Positions 26,801-38,800 of a stretch of 64,000 bases of DNA are shown here, in pieces. The notes under the pieces are model-generated. The model ran no database searches and was not told the DNA's origin. It saw only the letters and a list, made by a program, of their open reading frames with translations. Position numbers and translations under genes: made by a program. The stretch lies in NCBI GenBank assembly GCA_016617855.1, contig JAECUM010006828.1, forward strand, positions 36,073 to 100,072. Reading direction: 5' to 3'. The first letter of the stretch is position 1, and each line of letters opens with the position of its first letter. This DNA is from Megalonaias nervosa (taxonomy: Eukaryota; Mollusca; Bivalvia; Unionida; Unionidae).

Positions 26801-29800
26801 TAACCTGAACTTACAACATTTATAAATACCAGTGTGAACCATGATGTAATTTGATCATAAGTTTGTTTTACTAAATTTCATTTAGAAATGAACCTTCCTT
26901 TTTCATTTATTAGTGTTGCTGGCAATTTATTTCGCACAATTTTTACAGAGAGTAAAATCGCAAAGGATTACTCGTGTCTTGGAATGAAAACAGTTCATTA
27001 ATAAAAATCACACAGAATTTAGATCATCAATGAAAGATGGTACATTGGAATTGATAATGATTGAAAATACAAGCTGTGGAAAAGCTCCTGTAAACAGCCT
27101 GAGTGTGAGTGTGTTACACTCTTGCACCTTTTTATTTGGCACCTGAATGGAACAGGGTGCCCATTCATAAGGTGCAGGAGTGCAGCACTTGTATATTGGA
27201 CATTGAATAAATAAGTTATGGTCCAACTTCACTGATAGTTGTAGATGTTGTAAGTAGTTGCACATGCATTAAGTTTTAAAAATCGGTATTTTTTTCCAGA
27301 AAATCAGTATTTTTGTCATAAGCAGTCAGTATTTATATACTCTGGGATTGGCAGCTATACATTCTGTGTGTGGATCCTATTTCAAACACCACTGCAATTT
27401 GATTAGAACTATATTCATTATGACTGGACTTTTTTGACTACAGTAGTCCCCCTCTTATACGGCCACCCCTTCTGCACTGGGAGAGTGGCCTTATAAGGCG
27501 GGTGGCCTTTCCAGAGGGGGACTAAATTTTTTGTGAGAAGTATATGTAATGTACGTCGTAAGAAAGCTTTATTCTTCAAAGCATTATATATTTTCGTTTA
27601 AAAGTAACATTAATTATTAAAAGGCTCTTCTTGTTATAATAATAGACTTATTTCAACTGAATATGCATTAATAGTTCTTATTCTTGGTGTAAGTGTGATA
27701 TATGAGCGGGTGTTGTTGTCATGCACGTTGCAAACCCATTCAAAAACGTTATTTAAATCTTGGTACATACATAATTCTCCTTCTATTTGCTCTATTTTCC
27801 CACTGCTGCTGACTAACCTCCTTATTGGTTACAGTGTTGTTTATTCGAGTGTTTTCAACATAAAGTTGTTTTATTCGAGTCTTTTCTACCTAAAATTGTT
27901 CGGCAAGTCCCCCCCTCCCCACCTCACCCGATGTTGTCCAGTAGAATAACCGACTTTTTTTCTAAAATAATTGTGTCCGTTTACGTGATGACATGTTAAT
28001 GTTTGGTAATGATTTATTCAAATGTTGCTAACTGTATGCGATTTAATTATGCAGACAAAACTTTTGTAGAGTGGACGAAATGCCTGCTTCGTAAAGGAAG
28101 CGATAAATGTGTTGTCACGTGATTTTTCGGTCTTTGTTTGGTACCCTGTTTTGTTCAAGTTTAACTTTATGCGTGTCTGCACAAAATCTGTTTTTAGCCT
28201 ATGCTGACCCTGCTATGATCTTGACAATTACGTCCGGTTGTAATCATCAATGTTGCCAACTACAAGACTGATAAAACAATTTTTCTGCATTTAAACAAAA
28301 TGCCATGTGATTTTAAAGGTAGCGATCTTGTCACATGATTCATTAGTCGCAGTCTGGTACCCTATTGTGTTTACATTTCTTTACACTAAGTGAGAGAAGC
28401 CAAAACGGCTTCGATATGTACGCAGATTTGACCTCGCAGCCGTTAGGATTTGTAAACTTGACAATTATTGTCAGTAATAATAGCCACTAATTCTGAAAGG
28501 GAACAAGCTCATCATCCTACTAAGGGAAGCCATAAAGGCTATCAAACCATTTTCCCGCTGACTTGTGTATTTTACATCAATACCACCACTTCTCAGCTGT
28601 TACTACTGTTCAATAATTGTGATCTTAACAATTATCAGAGTGACTAAACCGGACATCTCATGATAACACAGCAGTAAGGTTAATCGGATTACGTGTACTT
28701 ACCTTTTTGTATGGATTAAAATTTGAGTTTTTCTCGGCTTTATGGAATAAATATGGCTTCTCGTGAGGCGTAAATGATACATTAACCTTAGTGTTACATG
28801 TACTTTAGCCAACATCTCTTTCAGTAACGAAAACCTGACATCGGGACACAGAAATTGGATTACTTAACACACGTTATGAATAAAATACTGGTTCTGGATA
28901 CATATTACAAAATAAAATGCGGCCGCTTGTGAGGGGTAAATTTTATATTTTTGCACTAATATGCTGGTCGCGTTAGTGGGGTGGCCTTTTGTGAGGGGTA
29001 CTTTTGAACACAAACTCATTGGTGCTGACGGATTCTGGCCGTAAGGAGCAGGTGGCCGCTGGTCAGGGGGGTTGTTCAAGAGGGGGACTACTGTATTTGG
29101 TATTCGCAATACTGTCATTTCTTTTTAAATTTTCACTTTGTTTTCTAATGAAATAAATTATTTGTTGAATTTTACAAAACTTGTTGGTTTTACGCTTTTT
29201 TCAAATACTTGGTTTAAGACCATGGAGTTGTAATAATAGGAAATGTTAAATTCAGTAATTTCTTTCACCTAATGAAGCTTTATAATTAGTACAGCATAAT
29301 CATTGACAACACTGCAATAAGCCTCTCAATTTCTTGGAAATACATGCAACTTTGCCATTACCATTATCTTTGAAAAATCATAGAAAATATCTCCTAATAG
29401 TTAAAATTTATTGTGGAACAGGTGTTTTAAAGCAATCATCAATCTTTAAATTCTGTCAGTACCCAACACTGATTGTTATAATTGCTTACTACATCGAGCA
29501 CTTGTTATGCAGACTCGTCTTCGCTAGCCAGGGTTCAGATGTGTTAACTCTATCTACACCTTAATTGGTTCATTCAGATATTTCGGTGCTTCAGGTCTGT
29601 GAATTTGATTTGATGTGGCAGCAAGCCACTTCATCCAATCAAAATCAGCTTGATCAGATTTGAACACTGTTCCTACAAGATCGAGACAAGGGGAGCACAC
29701 AGCTGGAGTGGACTCGAAAATGAGCAATTTTCCACTGCAGGTCCATGTTTGTACAAATACATCCTTTTCCCTCAAATACACTTGTAATGGCTTCTCTCTG

Positions 29801-32800
29801 TAGAGTCATACTTTTGGAGTCAAACTTAAAATTTATCCTTTTGAAGTCAGTTGCCTCCACCATTTTTGGCTGATGTACAATGCACCACTGTTGTACACTA
29901 TTGGTTAGTTGGCATTAAATACTAAGGAAGACACCTTATGAAATCCAATAGATGTCACTAGGACAAAGCACAGAAATATCTCAACGATCTGCCAAGATGT
30001 AGATAGAGTTAACACATCAAAACTTTGGTGATTGAAGATGATGCAGGCAATGTATTGTCCATACCAACTGTATGAAACTTTTAGTATCAAACTTTTTATA
30101 CAGGTCTTGTGTCTTACATACCAACTGTATGAAAAGTTTGGTATCAAACTTTTATGCAGGTCTTGTATCTTCTATACCAGCTGTATAAAAATGTTGGTAT
30201 TAAACATTTTTTCCCGACTTGGTATATTGATATATTTTTATTTTATTTCTCCACACATACAAGAAAGCTGACTTAAATACATTAAATGGACATTACAAAA
30301 GATTTTATTGTTGTTGTTATGGGTTTAATGCCATATTTCGTCACAGAAGGATTGCATTTAGAATGCATGATGTAGATGACCAACTTTTTACGTTTATTGA
30401 AAAGTTCAATTCTTTGCATTCAGACTAACAAAAAATAAAAGAATTGTGTGCCCTTTTTTGTGAAGAATGCACTATTTTTATTTTTTAAATGTAAAAAGTT
30501 CTGGTTGTCTCTTGGTGGATATGTTGTCCTTGTGTAGTTGTGAAACCCATCATGTATTTCCTGTGTGTCACATGCTCAAATCTGATTGGTTACTAAGAAA
30601 AGGTCAGCAGGGTACAGGTTTCATGGCGAGGCTAGCTTGGTGGAACCGTACCTTAAATGGCAAAACCAGTTAAACCCATTTTCATTATTTTTGCAGTAAT
30701 ACTTTTTGCAACAGCTAGAGTGCAGATGAATGCATTTATAGGTGCAGTGACAGTAAAGAAATTCTTGGGCTAATCAGGTATCAAACAATACTAGCGATGA
30801 TGTGCAGTCAAGAAAAAAATTTCCGTTCAGACTGGAAATGAAATTGGCCATGACGGGAAATGAATGGAAAAAAAATGTGCATTGTGTGGATAACCTGGCA
30901 AAGAAAATGGATGCACACTTGGGAGCCACAGTGGCTCTGTGGTTAGCATGCCACACTCATGACCAAAAGGGTGTGGGTTCTAATCCTATCATTAGACCAG
31001 CCTTTGGTCAGCTAATGCATGTCCTTGAGCAAGGCACTTTACTCCAATTGTCTCAGCACTATATAATCTACTTGTGCTGCTGTGCCATAAAGTACCAAAC
31101 CGAATCATGCACACTTAGAAATGCTCATTTGACTGACATGTTGAATTACCAACTCACAAATGGGTATTGTCTGTAAAAGATGGTACAGAATGTATTGTGT
31201 GTAAGAGATATCACAGACTGTTGTTTGTAATCATTGTGAGAATCATATCACACATTGATAAGAATACATTTGTCTCTCAGATATCAATTACTTTCAGTTT
31301 CAAGCGACATGTATTCAAACACCATCCCAAGGAAATGTTGACCCTAGATGAATTCCTGAAGCTGAGGAAAGAGGTGGTGAAGAAATCCAAATCCCCAACA
31401 ACAGTGGAGGATGGAGGAGATGAAGACAGATCCTCAGGGGAGGATGTCCCCCCAGGAATGGAAACTGAGGGAGGAGTGGTAGGAACACTGTTTCATCTTT
31501 AGCTTTGAATCAGAAAGCACTCTGGTGTTCAAAAATTAAACTAGTTTTGTCTCACCTGGAAAGCATGGGTATTATTTGACAGTTGCTGCTGTGCAAGCAC
31601 CTGTGTGAGGTTTTCAAATTGTGCTCCATACATTCATGTTCAAGGGACTCATTTGCATATAATACTTTATTTCACTTCTCTAAATCTTGCAAATGACCAT
31701 TTAAAATGTTTCTAACATTAATAACCTGCTCACAACTGCCCACCTCTAAATAAAAGAAAAAACACTGCAAAATATAATAAATACTATCGGTTCGTCCTTC
31801 TTGACCAAAAAATATGTAAAAATTTTGTGTGTAGCAGCACTCCCTGTCATGGATGACCTGAAAATGACAGAATGGCAATTTTTACTTGATAGTCTTGATG
31901 ACTAATGATAGCAACTCCTATATAAAACCCAGTTTTTGATAATCATGAACTAATCTTAGTCTCTTTGTAAAATACTACATGTTATCATGGTATAATTAAT
32001 TCTCAGTTAAGCAAGCCTATATCAGTGCCCCCAGTATCCCTAATTGTGATGTTTGTGCTTTCTCATTTATGGCTCTCCTAACAAGAAGAGCTTATGTGGG
32101 ATGGTCTGTTGTCCATCATTAGTCGTCTGTCATCCATGCATCCATTAGCACAAGTTTATTATTGTTACTCCTTACTACTTTAATGATTCCCTATGAAACT
32201 TTACACACACATTGATCTCATGGTCTAGTTGGTCCTAAATGAAAAGGGTGTTCAGACATCTGGATAGACTGCCACCAATCTTGAAAATCTTGTTGTCACT
32301 ACTCTTACATGACTGATCATATCAATATGGGATTCACTAAATTCATCTTATAATGTCTATTTGGTCCTAAATGAAAATGTTGCCAATCTGAATCATATAT
32401 GGCTGTCGCAGTCACTATGTTTGAAAAAAAAACGGATAATTTTTAACAACTTTGGTTTGAAAACAAATGCTCAACAAAATTGGATCAAATTTGACCTAAT
32501 ATTCTCTAGCTTGAAGTCATTTCTCATTTACGCTAGTGATTCCAATCAGTATCAAATGGGTCTACCATTGCTAAAAAAAACATATCTAAAAAAACTTCCC
32601 AACAGATTGACCAACTTTGACAGAAAGCATCCATGCAGAAACCTTCCAGTATTGGACAACTGATGCTAATTTGCCATCAGATGTAGGTGAAGATGTGAAA
32701 ACTAGAGAAATCTTGAAAAATTTGTTTTCATAACATGTGCAGTCAGTAGCATTGGAAGAACATTTTACTGAACCCATCTCACTGACCCAGATTCCTTGGC

Positions 32801-35800
32801 AAAAATTTGCATGATGTTTAACTTTGTTAGCATGGTTAAGCAGAGACTACTCAAGGTTGGTAAATGAGGAATGTGTGATTGTGTGTGTATGTGGTTGAGC
32901 TGATTAAAACATGAATGACTGTTTGCATATGTGGCTGAGCTGATTAAGGTATGTGTTTGGATACTGAGCTAATTAAGGTATGTGTTTGTATGTATATGTG
33001 GCTGAGGTAATTAAGGTATGTGATTTTGTATGCATATGTGACTGAGCTAATTAAGGTATGTGTTTGTATACAAATGTGACTGAGTTAATTAAGGTATGTG
33101 TTTGTATGCATATGTGACTGAGCTAATTAAGGTATGTGTTTGTATACAAATATGGCTGAGCTAATTAAGGTACCTGAGTTTGTATGCGAATGTGTGGAGC
33201 TGATTCGATTTTGATGCAATTTTAGCAATATTTCAAATTTATCAAAATTTTACATTTCAACTATTTAGATCTAGATGTTGGCAGTTGGGCATACATGTTT
33301 TATAAAGAAAAACATGCAGCAGTGTAGAAAATATTTATTGGATCCATGTTTTAACAGGATTTGTTATTGTGGTCATGGTATTGATATTTGTGTGATAATC
33401 ATTAATCATTCCATATTTTACACATGCATGCAGATTGGTGGCCTGTGGACTGAATTGTTGTTGAATAATAATAAATGACATGGGCAAAATTGAATTGATG
33501 TGGACAAAATGCCAGACAAAATAATAGTGAATGCACAAATTAGAAGACTGGTGAAGCATTTTAGCATGTGTGGTCTGGGTGCCACCTCTAGCAGTAGAAA
33601 AATTATGATCACTGTGACATGATAAAGTTAGGATAGGGTGGATGGTGATCTAAATGTAAACATCAGTGAGGCATTGATTAGGGCAGTGGAGGAAGTAACA
33701 GTTTAAAAAGAAAACAATTTTGCACCTTGTAACTGATCATTTGTTACCATCATCTGTTTGCCAGATCAAATGCATGCTGTGCCTCCCATTTCTCTGATTA
33801 GTTATTTTTACACAGAGTAGGTTTGTCTGTAGAGATTGACCTTGCATTCAATGGGCTATCTTCAATAAACATTGACTGTAGTGACTATCGTTGTAGGAAT
33901 GGACCTTGCTAAATAACTTGAATTCCCTTTGTGTTCACACTAATTAATTAAATTCCCAGTAATGAAATGTAATGGTCTCAATGGTTGGCATTTCTCTAAT
34001 CATTTGGTGTAGATATTTTGTAGATGGAGACTACTTTAACATATTCTTTCTCATTACAGTGTGAGACTACTTTAACATATTCTTTCTCATTACAGTGTGA
34101 GACTACTTTAACATATTCTTTCTCATTACAGTGTGACAGTGAAGAGGTTAAACTTCTGCGGGAGAAAATTATAGAAACAAGAGAAGTTGTATTTAAACAA
34201 AATGAAGAAGAGATTAGTAAAAGATGGGCATTTGAAGAAGGTGTACGTATTTTCTTGTATGTTTTACAGTACATGATAAGGTCCCTCACTTTAAAGTTCG
34301 TAGAGTCCAGTAAGATTATCAATTTATCCATCAGTCACTCCTGTATTAGTAATTCATTACCTGTCACTACAGGTCCCCACGTTCAAGCTTATAATTCCTT
34401 CTTCCAGTATGTATGGATAGTTCTAGAAACATAGAACAGAACACACACCCAGTCTGACTATCCCACATCATAGGCCCACATGCTTTACTCTTCCTATTTT
34501 TGTGGATGAGTACACAGTAGAACTTAGATGTTTCAGTCATGGAAAATTGTCTTCATTTAGTTTTCTTATGATATACTTTGGCATTTTAATTTCATTTTTG
34601 TAGTGGTTTAGTGATAGTACTGTTGGTTCTTGCAAATCTGAGTGTTAAATTAGTTTTTGATGGATTTTAGAAGTTAATTGCACTGTGCTTAGCTAGTACT
34701 GATATTAGTACCCCTTCTTCATGGACGGAGTACTAACATGTATCATCCTCTCTGTATCAGACAGAGTACTAATGTGTATCAGCCTCTGTGTATCAGTGGA
34801 GCAGCCAGGTGTGATTCACACTCGGCACTTTTTCAAAAAATTTGAATATGTTCCTTTCACGTACTGAAAGAAATTAAATGTTCTGCTTATTTAATACCAG
34901 AATTGCTCTATGTCATTGTAGAAGTATATGTTAAATAATGTTTACCACCTTTATGCAGTATTTCCTTTGGGATCGATGGCCATATTAGTTCAGTTGATTA
35001 CTTCTCTTCTCAGCCTCATTTTTTTGAGTGCCATATAAGCATAGCTGCCAAGTGTCCCGTTTTTTTCCGTATTTGTCCCTTATTTTGGACCTGAATACGG
35101 TTGTACATTTTTTTGCAAAAAATAAGTTTTTTAATTTAAAAAAAAATAAAAAAATTCCTTGCAATTTTCAGTTTAGAACGGGCACTCGGTTCCATTCTGA
35201 TAGAAATGTATTGCATGTATATAGGAATACAGTTCTACAGTATGATTGGTTCATTCGAAATCGAGGCTACCATGCTTGTTTTTATCCCCCATATTGGATT
35301 TTGCAAACAGTTGCCGCTATCACTGTATCTCATCCTCGTAATATTCAGCTTCTAATCATGTTGAATAGGAAGCAGAATTTTCTCCAGGAAAGACAAGAAA
35401 ACAGAACTGAAAGGACAATTGTGCCATCTTGTTTAGATTTGTGAAACCATCTAGTAAGGAGAAAACTTTACGTTTTGCAAATTGTGTAATGTGATTTCGC
35501 TATTGGATATGGAGGCGCACATGAAATACAAGAGCACAAGAAAGCTAATAAACATCAGCTTGCTGCTTCATCATACACAACTCAGCCTGAATGACGTATA
35601 TAAATACCAGAGAGAACCTTGATGTAACTCGATCGAAATTTGGTTTTAGAAATTAACCTTCCTCTTTCAGTTACTAGTGTTGCTGGCAATGTATTTTGCA
35701 CACGTTTTCCAGACATTAAAATCGCAAGGGATTACTTGTATGCTAGAATGAAAACAGTTAAGAAATTCACACAAAATTTCGATCATCAATGAAAGATGGT

Positions 35801-38800
35801 ACATTGGAATCGATAATGATTGAAAAAAAAAAAACAAGGTGTGGAAAAGGCTCCTATAAACAGTCTGTGTCTGAGTGTGTTGCACTCTTGCACTTTCTGA
35901 ATGGGCACCCAAATGGAACAGGGTGCCCGTCCAGAAGGTGCAAGTGTGCAACACATGCATCTTTGACATTAAATAATTATGTAAGGCACTGTCCTACTTT
36001 ACTGATGGTTGTATATGTTGTAAATAGTTACATATGCATTAAAATTTTAAAAATCAGTATTTGTTCCTGAAAATCAGTATTTTTGTCATAAGCAGTATTT
36101 TTTTACTTGGGGGTCGCCAGCTATGTATAAGGACAATGCTGCTTTATTTGGAAATGTAAACAGATTGTAGTAAATATTGTATGTATTGAGTATGTGTGCG
36201 TTTATGTGAGTGAGATTTGGATGTTTAATGTAGTTTTAATGAATTAACTCAAATCTCGTGTTATCTGTCATGGTGGACAAGGTACAGTTAGCGTAAACAT
36301 TCCAGTATAATTTACCTGATATAGGCTTAATAACTTGATCATTAGCTGAAATTCCTGAGGAAACAAAACCATCCCACAGCTTGGGTAGATTTTAATTGTA
36401 GTCATCTTTTTGACTGGGCAGTAGTTTTATTTACTCCATTGCAAGGTATAGGATCGGATCGTAGCCTCCACCATGTTGAGGCTATGACATCGTAGCTAGT
36501 CCTTAGTAAGCAGTGACCAATTAAATTTTCCCTTCCCCCGTGCATGGCAGTTGGGTAAGTACTGGCTACATTTTTAGCATCCAAAGTTTAATTTCCTCTT
36601 TTAATTTGTTATATTGGAATAATTTTCAATAATAATTTCCATTTCAGTGTGAAATTGAAATATAGTTTCCATCTCATTGTGAAATTTTATTTTATTAGTA
36701 ATTTCCATTTCATTGTAAATTGAAATATAATCATTTCCATTTCAGTGTAAACATGTTTTTACTAGCTGTAGACAAGAAAAGTTTATGGGATGGTCCTTTG
36801 TCCATCGCCTATATTCTGTCTGTCATTAGCATAAGTTTGTAATAAGTACTCCTCCTCACCTACCTGGAGGATTGAATTGAAGCTAACACGCACATTTATC
36901 CCATGGTCTAATTGGTCCTAAATGCTTACACATTCAATATAACCTCATAGAGGCATCTTAACAATCTTGTATTCACGACTTGTCCTGCATACATGACCAT
37001 ATCAACATGGGGTTTTCACTACAGGATGACTTGTGAGGTCTAGCTGGTTCTAACAGAAAATGGTGCTTATCTGATGTCCAATATGGCTGCAGTTGAAGCT
37101 TTCTTGAAGGTCTTATCTTTTCTCTTCCTAAATGGATCCTCAGAGCAACACTGGGTTTTCATGGAAAGACTTGTCATGTCTAGTTGGTCCTAAATGAAAA
37201 TGGTGTTGATCTGACATCCAATATGACCTCCATGGCAGCCATCTTGAAAATCTTACTATCACTTGTCCTGAATGGATGGTCATATCATCATGGGGTTTTC
37301 ACTAAAAGACTTTTTGTCAGTGTTTTACTTAAGATCCCATTGGCGGAGGACACCGCATTTCTCACACTCCAAATCTGAGGGACACATTTTGAAGGGAGAA
37401 AGAAAATTTAAACACTCAACAGTTTTGCCACCTTGACTTGTCATATTTTCATTTTACACTTTAATTATTGCAATAAATGTTTTATCATGTAATTAAGTAA
37501 CTTGTGAAAATGTTTACATTTTTGAATATCTGGTTAACCTCAACGGAGCTGCACCATCCATTCTGAACCTTGCGCTTGTTTAACTTGAATATCCACTCCT
37601 TATCTGTCAGCATTTATGATAATTCATATCCATTCCCAAAGAGGAATTTTAAATTGACACCAGTCTGTATTAATACATTGATATAGTAGGGATAGTTATA
37701 TTCTGCTAATTGGCATCATATAGCCACTGTTGTGCTGATGTGCCACTGAATCTTGTAAATCCATACATTCTGTTCATCTAAGCAAAGATCACATTTCATT
37801 GTATCTGTATCCTTTTTCTCAGATCAAGAGGCCATACTTCCATGTCAAGCCATTGGAAAGATCTCAGCTGAAGAATTGGAGAGACTACTTAGATTTTGAG
37901 ATTCAAAATGGAACCCATGAGAGAGTTGTAGTCCTGTTTGAAAGATGCATGATTGCCTGTGCCCTTTATGAAGACTTTTGGTTGAAAGTAAGGAAATCCA
38001 GTTTGTGATCTGCAGTCAACCTCAGTTAATAACTTGTAGTAGAAATGGCACATCTATTACTATTTCATTAGTTATTACTTACAGTGTAGTAAAGTATTGT
38101 TTTGTTGGCAATTCCTAACAAATTTCTATACATTTTAAAATTGTTGTTCACACTATGTAGGCAAAATATGTCCTCTGTCAACTGAAGAAGAAATAATTAT
38201 CATTGAATGGCTGCCCATTCTGTGCATGATCATAATGGATCCAGAAAAAAAATCCCTTGTTATAATTATAGCATGTAAGGGCTGTTCCATTTAAACATAC
38301 AAGGTACCCATGGAAAGCAGTTTTTTAAAAATATATGCCAGGGTACACTGATTTCACAGAGTTCATATTAAAATGATAAGAAAATTCTAAATTGCATTTC
38401 TAGGTGAGTTGCTCACTTTAAAAGTGCCTTCCCTGGGTCTCATGTATTTTTTAATGGAACAGCCCTAATTCAAGACCAACTATGCTTTCCAAACATTATT
38501 ATTGGTGAAACACTTTGCAGTAAGCATTGTTCTCCAACAGGATATATTGATTTACCTCCATGGTTTGCTTATGAATTCTTAATTTTATTTTACTTTTCTA
38601 TATGATTATCTTTGACAGTATGCCAAATACATGGAAGACCACAGTTTAGAAGCAGTACGCAATGTGTACAAGAGAGCTTGTACTATCCATTTGCAAAAAA
38701 AGCCCTACATCCACATGGCCTGGGCGGCATTTGAGGAGAGGCAAGGTAGGAGGAATAAACAGATTTGCATAACATTTACCTTGCACAGCTTTATTTTCCT

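Noticed and set aside
33996..34331. 111-codon - strand frame over exon 6
   Set aside because: It is the antisense shadow of the triplicated acceptor and exon 6 of PRPF39.
37184..37378. Small frames with an LNENG...[12 protein letters not shown] peptide seen in several places
   Set aside because: They come from the ~145-bp core repeat. The similarity is at the nucleotide level and frames break at random between units.
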